From: Actinomadura pelletieri DSM 43383
Lineage (GTDB): Bacteria; Actinomycetota; Actinomycetes; Streptosporangiales; Streptosporangiaceae
Direction of reading: 5' to 3'
Length of the DNA: 64,000 nt
NCBI RefSeq assembly: GCF_003634705.1
Contig: NZ_RBWU01000001.1
Coordinates: 930,001-994,000, forward strand
The stretch's first letter is position 1; each line of letters begins with the position of its first letter. The notes under the pieces are model-generated. The model was not told where the DNA came from. It saw only the letters and a list, made by a program, of their open reading frames with translations, and did not search any database. A program made the translations under genes and the position numbers. This document shows positions 8,123 through 15,605 of this stretch, one piece after another.

Positions 8123-9388
8123 ATGGACTCGATGTTCGGTCAGAAGCTGGCCGAGTTGATGGCCGAGCGCGGCGTGTCCCAGCGTGGGCTGGCCAAGCAG
8201 GTCCACTACGACGCCGGATACATGTGCAGGATCGTCAACGGGCTCCAGCGACCGTCGGCGGAGCTGGCCCAGGTCCTCGATGACGCCCTCGACGCCGGTG
8301 GCGAACTGGTCGCCCTCCTCCCGGGGCGTGGCAAAGGTCGAACCGCGCCTCCGGCGGGTATGGACTCCAGGAGGTCCACCCCCCACCAGGAGGACGAAGT
8401 GAGACGCCGTGCCGCACTCCAGGTGATCGCCGCGCTCGGTGCGGGCGTGACCATTCCGCCGGGTGTCCTGGAAACCGCATTGTCGGGAATCGAGGACGCG
8501 CTGGGCGATCCGCTCGACGTCGCCGAATGGGAACGTCTGGTGGCCGACTACGACCACCGGATCCACGCATCGCCCGCGGGCGCTCTGATCGGCGACTTGA
8601 CCGCCGACGTCGTCGCCTTAGGCGAACTGTTCAAGCGCCGCGTTCCACCGTTGCAGCAGGCGGGGCTGCTACGAGCCTACGCCGCGCTCTCCGGAATACT
8701 GGCCATCGATTTCGGCGACGCGAATCACCAGCGGTCCGCGCGCACCATATGGAATACCGCCATCAAAGCGGCGGACGCGTCCGGCGACCAAAGAATGCGG
8801 ACATGGACGCGTGGCCGCGCAGCCGAGGACGCCTTCTTCGCCGGAGGCGCACCCGCCGTGGTGACGACTCTCGCCGACGAGGCCGAGCGCATCGCGGCTG
8901 GAGAATCTTCACCCGGCCTCGCAAAGGCCCAGACCGCCCGCACGTGTCTGGCGATCCAGCGGGGCGAACAAGCACGCGCCCATGCGCGACTGGCCGACCT
9001 GAATCGCACATGTGAACAGATCTCCGGCTCCAACGTCACCCAGTCGGTTTTCGAGGAGCGTGAAACCCAGCGACTCTGGAGCGAGACGTACGCATACGTT
9101 CATCTCGGAGATAGGCGCGCTGAAGCGTCCCTGTCCCAGGCCCGCGCGCTGTATCCCGCCAACGCGGTCGCTGCGCGTTCCAACCTCGACCTGATGGAAT
9201 CGGTCTCCCTGGTCAAGAGTCGAGAAGTACGCGACGGCCTCCAACTGGCGCTGAACACGCTCCAGACGCAACGCCGAGGAAACAGCGGCGCCCGCCTACT
9301 CGCCGGCTCCGTGGTCAACCTCCTCCCCACCCCGGCCCGCGCCCTCCCAGAAGCCCGAGAAATCCGCACCCTCACCAAAACCACCTGA
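8123..9388 (+). CDS. XRE-family transcriptional regulator with long C-terminal helical domain
   Basis: A 421-residue protein. Residues 1-65 form a helix-turn-helix (LAELMAERGVSQRGLAKQV, then YMCRIVNGLQRPS). The remainder is alpha-helical and TPR-like, with many Ala/Arg/Leu helices such as RAYAALSGILAIDFGDANHQ. Such regulators are abundant in actinomycetes and usually control adjacent genes or respond to unknown ligands. Start is supported by GGGAGGACGG just upstream. The codon use is less GC-biased than neighbours in the second half. No DUF397 partner follows; instead comes the broken methyltransferase copy. Confidence 0.75.
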   Translation: MDSMFGQKLAELMAERGVSQRGLAKQVHYDAGYMCRIVNGLQRPSAELAQVLDDALDAGGELVALLPGRGKGRTAPPAGMDSRRSTPHQEDEVRRRAALQVIAALGAGVTIPPGVLETALSGIEDALGDPLDVAEWERLVADYDHRIHASPAGALIGDLTADVVALGELFKRRVPPLQQAGLLRAYAALSGILAIDFGDANHQRSARTIWNTAIKAADASGDQRMRTWTRGRAAEDAFFAGGAPAVVTTLADEAERIAAGESSPGLAKAQTARTCLAIQRGEQARAHARLADLNRTCEQISGSNVTQSVFEERETQRLWSETYAYVHLGDRRAEASLSQARALYPANAVAARSNLDLMESVSLVKSREVRDGLQLALNTLQTQRRGNSGARLLAGSVVNLLPTPARALPEAREIRTLTKTT

Positions 9389-9404
9389 CCACCCAAGCGA
9401 CCAG

Positions 9405-9636
9405 CGGACGGGCGTAGGACGCGGGGGTTTGCGCAGCTTACGCGGTAGATGGTCGAGCCGTTGTTGGATGCTGTGGGGGTCGGGGGGCCACGCGATTTCT
9501 TGACGTGGGGACGGGGCCGAGTTCGTGTCGGCGGAGGTGGCACGGCGAGCGCCGAGGTATCGGCTCTGGACGCCGATCGCGAGATCAGCCGAGGTCGCGC
9601 GCCGGAAAGTTCCCAGTTTGGACGTGCCTGTCGCCG
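9405..9636 (+). pseudogene. Broken partial copy of the methyltransferase gene at 10892
   Basis: This stretch aligns along its length with about 10867-11176, the promoter and first third of the methyltransferase gene. Compared with that copy it lacks 68 nt between two gcgggggt repeats (10886-10893 and 10954-10961 in the intact copy, one copy at 9421-9428 here). It carries TAG at 9446-9448 where the intact gene has TAT, and it has single-base deletions after 9479. The match stops at 9630-9636. It cannot encode a working protein. Confidence 0.8.
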
Positions 9637-9710
9637 AGGACGTCGAGGCGGTCGGCTGTGGCGGCGGCGTGGAGCGCGGAGGCGTCCCAGACCTGGAGGC
9701 CGTTGCTCAT
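9630..9710 (-). pseudogene. Truncated PIN-domain-like (toxin) gene remnant
   Basis: An ATG at 9710 sits 17 nt after the stop of the ImmA/IrrE gene and reads MSNGLQVWDASALHAAAT. The form VWDASAL followed by a helix resembles the first strand and acidic residue of PIN-domain nucleases. PIN genes often follow XRE-ImmA genes in actinomycetes. After about 27 codons the frame enters the methyltransferase fragment at 9630-9636, where both sequences share GTCGCCG. Only the first strand and helix survive, so the product would be inactive. The family call rests on a short segment. Confidence 0.5.
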
Positions 9711-9727
9711 CGAGACGGCTCGTCTCG

Positions 9728-10816
9728 TCATTCGGCGTCGCGGTGGGACGGCCGGGGCGGGAGTTCGGCTACGGTGATCTGCCCCTTGAGCAGCTCCACC
9801 GCTCTGGACGCGGTGATGAGTGATCGCTCCCATGCGGCGAGGACGGCACGGCGCCATGCGGGCCCCGTGTCGCCGATTTCCAGGTCGGGCTTGGGTTCCT
9901 CGCCGAGGACGGCGAGGAACTCACCCTTGACCGGAGTGTCCGTCCGCAGGGCTGTGAGCTGGTCAGGGGAGAACAGTTTCATTCGCTCCGCTTCACCGAC
10001 GACCACCGACCACGAGACCCGATACATGCCGGCGAGCCGGATCAGTTCTTCGCGTGGGTTTTCCGACCTGGCGATGCGTTTCAGGACGGGTGAAGGCAAC
10101 AACAGCTCGGCCGCGAAGGCGTTGATGACCGCCTCGCGCTCCTGGAGGCTGGCGGCGACGCCGATGTCAGTGTGGTAGGCGTCGTGGAGGAGATGGTGAC
10201 CGAGTTCGTGAGCCGCGGTGAACCTGCGTCGGCCCGGTGCTCGACGGCCGCCGAGAACGGCCACGCCATAGCCGTCGAGCAGCAGCGAAGCCCCTTCGGT
10301 GTCCGTGTCGAGGACGAGCACGTAAAGGCCGAACCGTTCGGACAGTTCGGCCATGCCACCGATGGGATCGTCGCCCAATCGCGCCTGTTTGCGGATGTCG
10401 GCGGCCAGCCGTCTGGCTTCCTTCCTGTTCTTGGCCCTCAGAGCCGAAGCAGGTGCCGCCTTGGCGAGCAGTTCGTGGTCGATCAGCCGGCCTGTGTCAC
10501 GTGCGTGACTCTCCAGAGCGGCATCGATCTGGAACCGGGTCCTTGAGGCCGAGTCGGCGTCTTCCGTCAGTGCCTGCCGCTGGGAGACCACCGCCGGAGG
10601 CGACTGTGTGACGAAGTGGGCGGCGGGCACACCGAGGACGTCCGACAGTTTGAAGAGCTCGATGGCCGAGATCTGCCGTCGGCCCGACTCGATCCGCACG
10701 ACCGCGGTTCGCTCCAGGTCGAGTCGGCGGGCGAGTTCGGTCTGCGACAGGTCGTGTGCGAGCCGTGCTTCACGCACACGGCCACCGACCTCGGCCCAGT
10801 TCTCGACGCTGCCCAT
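9728..10816 (-). CDS. XRE / ImmA-IrrE metallopeptidase fusion (antitoxin-type regulator)
   Basis: A 362-residue protein. Residues 8-65 are a helix-turn-helix (SQTELARRLDLERTAVVRIE). A zinc peptidase domain of the ImmA/IrrE family (COG2856 type) follows, with HELGH at 203-207 and a downstream acidic helix REAVINAFAAELLLP. Such proteins act as repressors or antitoxins that are cleaved or cleave a partner after stress. The ATG at 10816 is the first residue of the fold. The gene is divergent from the methyltransferase and followed by a truncated PIN-like gene, so the pair appears to have lost its toxin. Confidence 0.85.
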   Translation of the reverse strand: MGSVENWAEVGGRVREARLAHDLSQTELARRLDLERTAVVRIESGRRQISAIELFKLSDVLGVPAAHFVTQSPPAVVSQRQALTEDADSASRTRFQIDAALESHARDTGRLIDHELLAKAAPASALRAKNRKEARRLAADIRKQARLGDDPIGGMAELSERFGLYVLVLDTDTEGASLLLDGYGVAVLGGRRAPGRRRFTAAHELGHHLLHDAYHTDIGVAASLQEREAVINAFAAELLLPSPVLKRIARSENPREELIRLAGMYRVSWSVVVGEAERMKLFSPDQLTALRTDTPVKGEFLAVLGEEPKPDLEIGDTGPAWRRAVLAAWERSLITASRAVELLKGQITVAELPPRPSHRDAE

Positions 10817-10879
10817 AGTGCGATTTTCGCACAGGCCGAAGGAATCGCAAGTGACCGCGCTCGGTGTCGGACGGGGGCG

Positions 10880-10885
10880 TAGGGT
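10880..10885 (+). promoter_or_regulatory. -10 element for the methyltransferase gene (leaderless)
   Basis: TAGGGT lies 6 nt upstream of the GTG at 10892. The broken copy at 9405 carries the altered hexamer TAGGAC at the same place. Confidence 0.45.
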
Positions 10886-10891
10886 GCGGGG

Positions 10892-11698
10892 GTGGTGAAG
10901 GACTTCGATCTTTATGAGCGAGAGTTGTGGGAGGGGCGGGCGCCCGCCTATGAGCGGGGGTTCGCGCAGGTCACGCGGTATATGGTCGGGCCGCTGTTGG
11001 ATGCCGCGGGGGTTGGGGACGGTACGCGGTTTCTTGATGTGGGGGCGGGGCCCGGGTTCGTGTCGGCGGAGGCGGTGCGGCGGGGGGCCGAGGTGTCGGC
11101 CCTGGACGCCGATCCGGGGATGGTGGAGGCCGCGCGCCGGAACGTTCCCGGGTTGGACGTGCGTGTCGCCGTCCTGCCCGAGGTGCCCTTCGCGGACGAG
11201 ACGTTCGACGCCGTCGCCGGGAACTTCGTCATCAACCATGTGGGCGCCCCGGACGTGGCGATCAGCGCGCTGCGGCGGGTGCTGAGGCCCGGCGGGCGGC
11301 TCGCGTTGAGCTGCTGGGTGATGCCCGGCAGCGGGGCCCTCGGCGTCGTCCGGGAGGCGATCGAGCGGGTCGGTGTGCCGTGGCCGGAGGACATTCCGGA
11401 GTCGCCGTTCATGCGGTACGGCGAGGCGACGGCGTTCCGGCGGCTGGTGGCGGAGGCGGGGCTCGGTGAGGTGACCGTCGAGGAGGTGTCCTGGAAGCAC
11501 GCCGTCGACCCCGAGGAGTGGTGGCGGCTCGGCGCGCTGTCCGAGGTCGGCACCAACGGCGTGATCGTCGGACGGCAGGACGCCCCGACCGTCGCGCGGA
11601 TCAAGGACGCCTACGACGAGATCGTCGCCGAGTACGCGACGGCGGACGGCACGATCGAGCTTCCGGCGCACGCGCTGCTCGCGAGCGGCGTCCGCTGA
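10892..11698 (+). CDS. Class I SAM-dependent methyltransferase (UbiE/Methyltransf_11 type)
   Basis: A 268-residue Rossmann-fold methyltransferase. Motif I is [14 protein letters not shown] (about residues 48-61), the acidic end of strand 2 is SALDADPGM, and motif III is [17 protein letters not shown]. The substrate is not predictable. The gene begins with GTG and has no Shine-Dalgarno sequence, fitting a leaderless transcript. A decayed copy of its first third lies 1.3 kb away on the other side of the ImmA/IrrE gene, showing that this gene was once duplicated locally. The next gene, serS, starts 52 nt downstream. Confidence 0.85.
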   Translation: MVKDFDLYERELWEGRAPAYERGFAQVTRYMVGPLLDAAGVGDGTRFLDVGAGPGFVSAEAVRRGAEVSALDADPGMVEAARRNVPGLDVRVAVLPEVPFADETFDAVAGNFVINHVGAPDVAISALRRVLRPGGRLALSCWVMPGSGALGVVREAIERVGVPWPEDIPESPFMRYGEATAFRRLVAEAGLGEVTVEEVSWKHAVDPEEWWRLGALSEVGTNGVIVGRQDAPTVARIKDAYDEIVAEYATADGTIELPAHALLASGVR

Positions 11699-11737
11699 AC
11701 CGGCGATACCTACGCGCGGACCGGGGGGTCCGGCCGG

Positions 11738-11743
11738 TAGCCT
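11738..11743 (+). promoter_or_regulatory. -10 element for serS (leaderless)
   Basis: TAGCCT is followed by 7 nt and the GTG at 11751, with no ribosome-binding site between. Confidence 0.5.
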
Positions 11744-11750
11744 CGGGTCT

Positions 11751-13010
11751 GTGATCGACCTGCGAGCTCTTCGAGAGGACCCCGACCGGCTGCGCGCCTC
11801 CCAGCGCGCCCGCGGGGAGGATGACGGTGTCGTCGACCGGCTGCTCGACCTGGACGAAAGGCGCCGCACGGCGCTGACGTCGTTCGAGCGGCTGCGGGCG
11901 GAACAGAAGAGTTTCGGCAAGTCGGTGTCCAAGGCCCAGGGCGACGAGCGGCAACGGCTGCTGACCCGCGCCAAGGAACTGGCGCAGCAGGTCAAGGAGG
12001 CCGAGGCCGACGCCGACCGGCTCGGTGAGGAACTCGACGCGGTGCTGCGCGGTGTCCCGAACCTGATCGAGGACGGTGCCCCACCCGGTGGTGAGCAGGA
12101 CTTCGTCGTCCTGGAACACGTCGGCGAGCCGCCGAAGTTCGACTTCGAGCCGAAGGACCATCTGGAGCTGGGTGAGAGCCTCGGCGCCATCGACATGGAA
12201 CGCGGCGCGAAGGTGTCGGGAGCCCGGTTCTACTATCTGACGGGCGTCGGCGCGCGGCTCCAGTACGCGCTGCTCAACCTCGCCATGGAACAGGCCGTCA
12301 CGGCCGGGTTCGTCCCGATGTACCCGCCGGTGCTGGTGAAGCCGGAGGCGATGGAGGGCACCGGGTTTCTCGGCGCGCACGCCGCGGAGGTGTACCACCT
12401 TCCGCAGGACGAGCTGTACCTGGTGGGGACGTCGGAGGTCCCACTCGCCGCCTACCACATGAACGAGATCATCGACGGGCTGCCGCGGCGGTACGCGGCG
12501 TGGTCCTCGTGCTTCCGCCGCGAGGCCGGGTCCTACGGCAAGGACACGCGCGGCATCATCCGCGTCCACCAGTTCGACAAGGTGGAGATGTTCTCCTACT
12601 GCGACCCGGCCGAAGCGCACGCCGAGCATCTGCGTCTGCTGGAGTGGGAGAAGGAGATGCTCGCCAAGGTCGAGATCCCGTACCGGGTGATCGACGTGGC
12701 GGCGGGCGACCTCGGGTCCAGCGCGGCGCGCAAGTACGACTGCGAGGCGTGGGTGCCCACGCAGAACACGTACCGGGAGGTCACGTCCACGTCGAACTGC
12801 ACCGAGTTCCAGGCGCGGCGCCTTGCGGTGCGGTTCAAGGGCGACGACGGCCGAAGCCGCCCGGTCGCGACCCTGAACGGGACGCTAGCGACCACGCGCT
12901 GGTTGGTCGCGATCCTGGAGAACCACCAGCGGGCGGACGGGACCGTCCACGTCCCCAAGGCCCTCCAGAAATATCTGGGCCAGGACGTCCTGGAACCGAT
13001 CAAGCGCTGA
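11751..13010 (+). CDS. serS: Seryl-tRNA synthetase
   Basis: A 419-residue class II synthetase charging tRNA-Ser. The N-terminal long coiled-coil arm (about residues 25-105, rich in Arg/Glu/Lys) grips the long variable arm of tRNA-Ser. The catalytic core has [10 protein letters not shown], motif 2 in [16 protein letters not shown], and motif 3 in [18 protein letters not shown], the form common in actinobacteria. Start is GTG without a Shine-Dalgarno sequence. A tRNA-Ser(TGA) gene lies 5.5 kb downstream. Length and motifs are normal. Confidence 0.97.
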   Translation: MIDLRALREDPDRLRASQRARGEDDGVVDRLLDLDERRRTALTSFERLRAEQKSFGKSVSKAQGDERQRLLTRAKELAQQVKEAEADADRLGEELDAVLRGVPNLIEDGAPPGGEQDFVVLEHVGEPPKFDFEPKDHLELGESLGAIDMERGAKVSGARFYYLTGVGARLQYALLNLAMEQAVTAGFVPMYPPVLVKPEAMEGTGFLGAHAAEVYHLPQDELYLVGTSEVPLAAYHMNEIIDGLPRRYAAWSSCFRREAGSYGKDTRGIIRVHQFDKVEMFSYCDPAEAHAEHLRLLEWEKEMLAKVEIPYRVIDVAAGDLGSSAARKYDCEAWVPTQNTYREVTSTSNCTEFQARRLAVRFKGDDGRSRPVATLNGTLATTRWLVAILENHQRADGTVHVPKALQKYLGQDVLEPIKR

Positions 13011-13074
13011 AGCCCACCGGGCGAGCTGTCGGACGCGTCACTTAGGGTTTGTCTCATCTGCCCTGGAAGGTGAC

Positions 13075-13878
13075 ATGACATCTACCTCGCCGCGCTTGAT
13101 CGCCACGGACCTCGACGGAACGATCGTGCGCTCCGATGGAACGATCTCAGACCGGACGGTCGCCGCCCTGGCCCGTGTCGAACGGGCCGGGGCGATGCTC
13201 GTCATGGTGACCGGACGCCCACCGCGCTGGATGACGGAGATCGCCGAGGCCGTCGGCCATCACGGCGTCGCGATCTGCGCGAACGGCGCCGTCGTGTACG
13301 ACCTGCACACCGATACCGTCCTGCAGACCCGGGAACTCGGCCCGGACGTGATCGCCGAGGTGGTCGGTCGGCTCCGCGGCATCTCCCCCGAACTGCGGTT
13401 CGCCGTGGAGCACACGACCGGGTTCGTGTTCGAGTCCTCCTACACCCTGGAACGCTGGGACCTTGAGGCCTTCGGTGGACGTCCCGTCGACGGCGACGAC
13501 CTCGTCAACCGCAGCGGCACGAAACTGCTCGCGTTCCAGCCCGACGCCGACCCCGACACGCTCGCGGAGAAGGCGGAACAGGCCGTCGGTGACCTCGTCA
13601 CCGTCACCCACTCGTCCGGGCGGGGGCTGCTGGAGATGAGCGCCCGCGGTGTCACCAAGGCCACCGCCCTCGCCGCGCTGTGCGGCGAGCACGGCGTGAC
13701 CTCCGCCGACGTCACCGCGTTCGGTGACATGCCCAACGACCTGGCGATGCTCACCTGGGCGGGTACCTCCTACGCCGTCGCCAACGCGCATCCGCTCGTG
13801 CTGGCGGCCACCACGCACACGACGTCCCGCAACGACGACGACGGTGTCGCGGAGGTCCTCGAACGCCTCTTCCCATAG
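13075..13878 (+). CDS. Cof-type HAD-superfamily phosphatase
   Basis: A 267-residue HAD hydrolase of the Cof/IIB class. Motif I is IATDLDGTIV (nucleophile Asp12), motif II is MVTGRPPRW, and motif III/IV is AFGDMPNDLAML with the preceding Lys in GVTKATAL. The C2B cap lies between. Family members dephosphorylate sugar phosphates, FMN or pyridoxal phosphate; which one cannot be told. It follows serS after 64 nt, as in many actinomycetes, and ends at a strong bidirectional terminator shared with bpa. Confidence 0.88.
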   Translation: MTSTSPRLIATDLDGTIVRSDGTISDRTVAALARVERAGAMLVMVTGRPPRWMTEIAEAVGHHGVAICANGAVVYDLHTDTVLQTRELGPDVIAEVVGRLRGISPELRFAVEHTTGFVFESSYTLERWDLEAFGGRPVDGDDLVNRSGTKLLAFQPDADPDTLAEKAEQAVGDLVTVTHSSGRGLLEMSARGVTKATALAALCGEHGVTSADVTAFGDMPNDLAMLTWAGTSYAVANAHPLVLAATTHTTSRNDDDGVAEVLERLFP

Positions 13879-13880
13879 CG

Positions 13881-13909
13881 ACGGCCGCGCCCGCGTGGGG
13901 CGCGGCCGT
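13881..13909. terminator. Bidirectional terminator hairpin between HAD and bpa genes
   Basis: ACGGCCGCGCCC (13881-13892) pairs perfectly with GGGCGCGGCCGT (13898-13909) around a 5-nt loop. It lies between two convergent genes. There is no T-tract, as is usual in high-GC actinobacteria. Confidence 0.75.
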
Positions 13910-13921
13910 GTACGCCGGGGT

Positions 13922-14470
13922 TTACAGATAGGGGCCGGACGAGCGGGAACCGGGGTTGTGGTCCTCTTCGGCGCCGGGCGGCATCATGCCCGCGGGCAGG
14001 GCGCGCCGCATCTGCTCCAGTTGGGCGCGCGCCGCCATCTGCTGGGCGAACAGCGTCGTCTGGATGCCGTGGAAAAGGCCCTCCAGCCAGCCGACGAGCT
14101 GCGCCTGCGCGATCCGCAGCTCCGACTCGCTCGGCACCGTGCCGTCCGTGAACGGCAACGACAGCCGGTCCAGCTCCTCCACCAGCTCCGGCGCGAGACC
14201 GTCCTCCAACTCCTTGATGGACGACTTGTGGATCTCCCGGAGCCGCGCCCGACTCGCCTCGTCCAGCGGCGCGGCCTTGACCTCCTCCAGCAGTTGCCGG
14301 ATCATCCCGCCGATCCGCATCACCTTCGCGGGCTGCTCGACCATGTCGGTGACCGACTTGCCTTCGGAGTCACCGCCACCGCCGCCCTCGACGGCGATGC
14401 CGTTCGGGCCGACCACGAGCACCTGCGGATCCTTGTCAGACTGCTTGTTCGAAGGCTCGCTCATATCCAT
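13922..14470 (-). CDS. bpa: Bacterial proteasome activator Bpa/PafE (DUF2587)
   Basis: A 182-residue protein. The middle is a four-helix bundle (KVMRIGGMIRQLLEEVKAAP ... ELVEELDRLSLPF ... AQLVGWLEGLFHGIQTTLFA), and the C-terminus ends GPYL. In mycobacteria Bpa/PafE forms a dodecameric ring that docks on the 20S proteasome through a C-terminal GQYL tail and opens the gate without ATP. The tail here differs by one residue and keeps the penultimate Tyr. The glycine-rich N-terminal segment is disordered. Start at 14470 could be the second Met two codons later. Assignment is firm. Confidence 0.9.
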   Translation of the reverse strand: MDMSEPSNKQSDKDPQVLVVGPNGIAVEGGGGGDSEGKSVTDMVEQPAKVMRIGGMIRQLLEEVKAAPLDEASRARLREIHKSSIKELEDGLAPELVEELDRLSLPFTDGTVPSESELRIAQAQLVGWLEGLFHGIQTTLFAQQMAARAQLEQMRRALPAGMMPPGAEEDHNPGSRSSGPYL

Positions 14471-14476
14471 TCATCC

Positions 14477-15433
14477 TCACACGGTCAGCAGGATCTTTCC
14501 GACATGACCGCTGTCTTCGAGCAGTCGGTGCGCGCTCGACGCGTCCCGCATCGGGATCCGACGGTCCACGACCGTCCGGACCGCGCCCGACTCCAGCAGC
14601 GGCCACACATTTTCCAGGACGTCCGCCACGATCGCCGCCTTCTCCTCCAACGGACGGGCCCGCAACGTCGTCCCATGCACCAGCGCCCGCTTACCGAGCA
14701 GCTTTCCGATGTCCAACTCCGCCCGCGTGCCGCCCTGCAACCCGATCACCATCAGGCGTCCGCCGACGGCGAGGGCGTCCACGTTCCTCGCCAGGTACTT
14801 GGCCCCGATCAGGTCAAGGATCACGTCGTACGGCCCATGCCGGACGAAATCGTCCTCACGATAGTTGACGGTCACGTCCGCGCCGAGTTCCCGACAGCGG
14901 GCCGCCTTCTCCGCGCTGCCCACCGTCGTCACCACCCGTGCGCCACGCGCCTTGGCGAGCTGGATAGCGAACGTTCCGATGCCGCTGCCGCCCCCATGGA
15001 CCAGCAGGGTCTCCCCGGCGCGAAGCCCACCGAGCATGAAGACGTTCGACCACACCGTGCACGCCACCTCGGGCAGCCCGGCCGCGTCGACGACGTCCAC
15101 CCCGCGCGGCGCCGGAAGCACCTGCGACGCGGACACCGCGACCCGTTCGGCGTAGCCGCCGCCGCTCAACAGGGCGCACACCTCGTCCCCGACCCGCAGG
15201 CCGGTCACCTCGGGACCCGGCTCGGCGACCCGGCCCGACACCTCCAAGCCCGGGTACGGCGGGGCGCCGTCCGGCGGCGGGTAAAGGCCCCTGCGCTGCA
15301 TGACGTCCGCACGGTTGACCGCGCTCGCCACCACATCGATCAGGACCTCGCCCGGCTTCGGCGCCGGATCCGGGACCGACCGCCATTCCAGGACGTCCGC
15401 GTCCCCCGGTTCACGGATCACGATCGCATGCAT
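14477..15433 (-). CDS. NAD(P)H:quinone oxidoreductase, zinc-independent MDR family
   Basis: A 318-residue medium-chain dehydrogenase/reductase. The GroES-like N-terminus has PKPGEVLIDVVASAVNRADV, and the NADPH-binding motif is LLVHGGGSGIGTFAIQLAK. It lacks the catalytic zinc ligands of alcohol dehydrogenases, which fits the zeta-crystallin/quinone reductase branch (PIG3-like). The ATG at 15433 is favoured because the fold begins MHAIVI; the upstream in-frame ATG adds only seven residues. Its stop is 6 nt from the bpa start, so both are likely co-transcribed. The substrate is unknown. Confidence 0.85.
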   Translation of the reverse strand: MHAIVIREPGDADVLEWRSVPDPAPKPGEVLIDVVASAVNRADVMQRRGLYPPPDGAPPYPGLEVSGRVAEPGPEVTGLRVGDEVCALLSGGGYAERVAVSASQVLPAPRGVDVVDAAGLPEVACTVWSNVFMLGGLRAGETLLVHGGGSGIGTFAIQLAKARGARVVTTVGSAEKAARCRELGADVTVNYREDDFVRHGPYDVILDLIGAKYLARNVDALAVGGRLMVIGLQGGTRAELDIGKLLGKRALVHGTTLRARPLEEKAAIVADVLENVWPLLESGAVRTVVDRRIPMRDASSAHRLLEDSGHVGKILLTV

Positions 15434-15605
15434 ACCGGCCACGCTACCGGGCACGGACGGGTCTCACCCGGACCAGGTCAACACCGCGCCAAGCCCGATC
15501 TCCACGGGGGATACACGCCGTTGGCGCACGGGTATCCTGCGTGGGGGCCAGTTTGCCCACCTGCACCGTGTTGATCATCAAAGGCGTGCACTAGGGGGAA
15601 GAACG

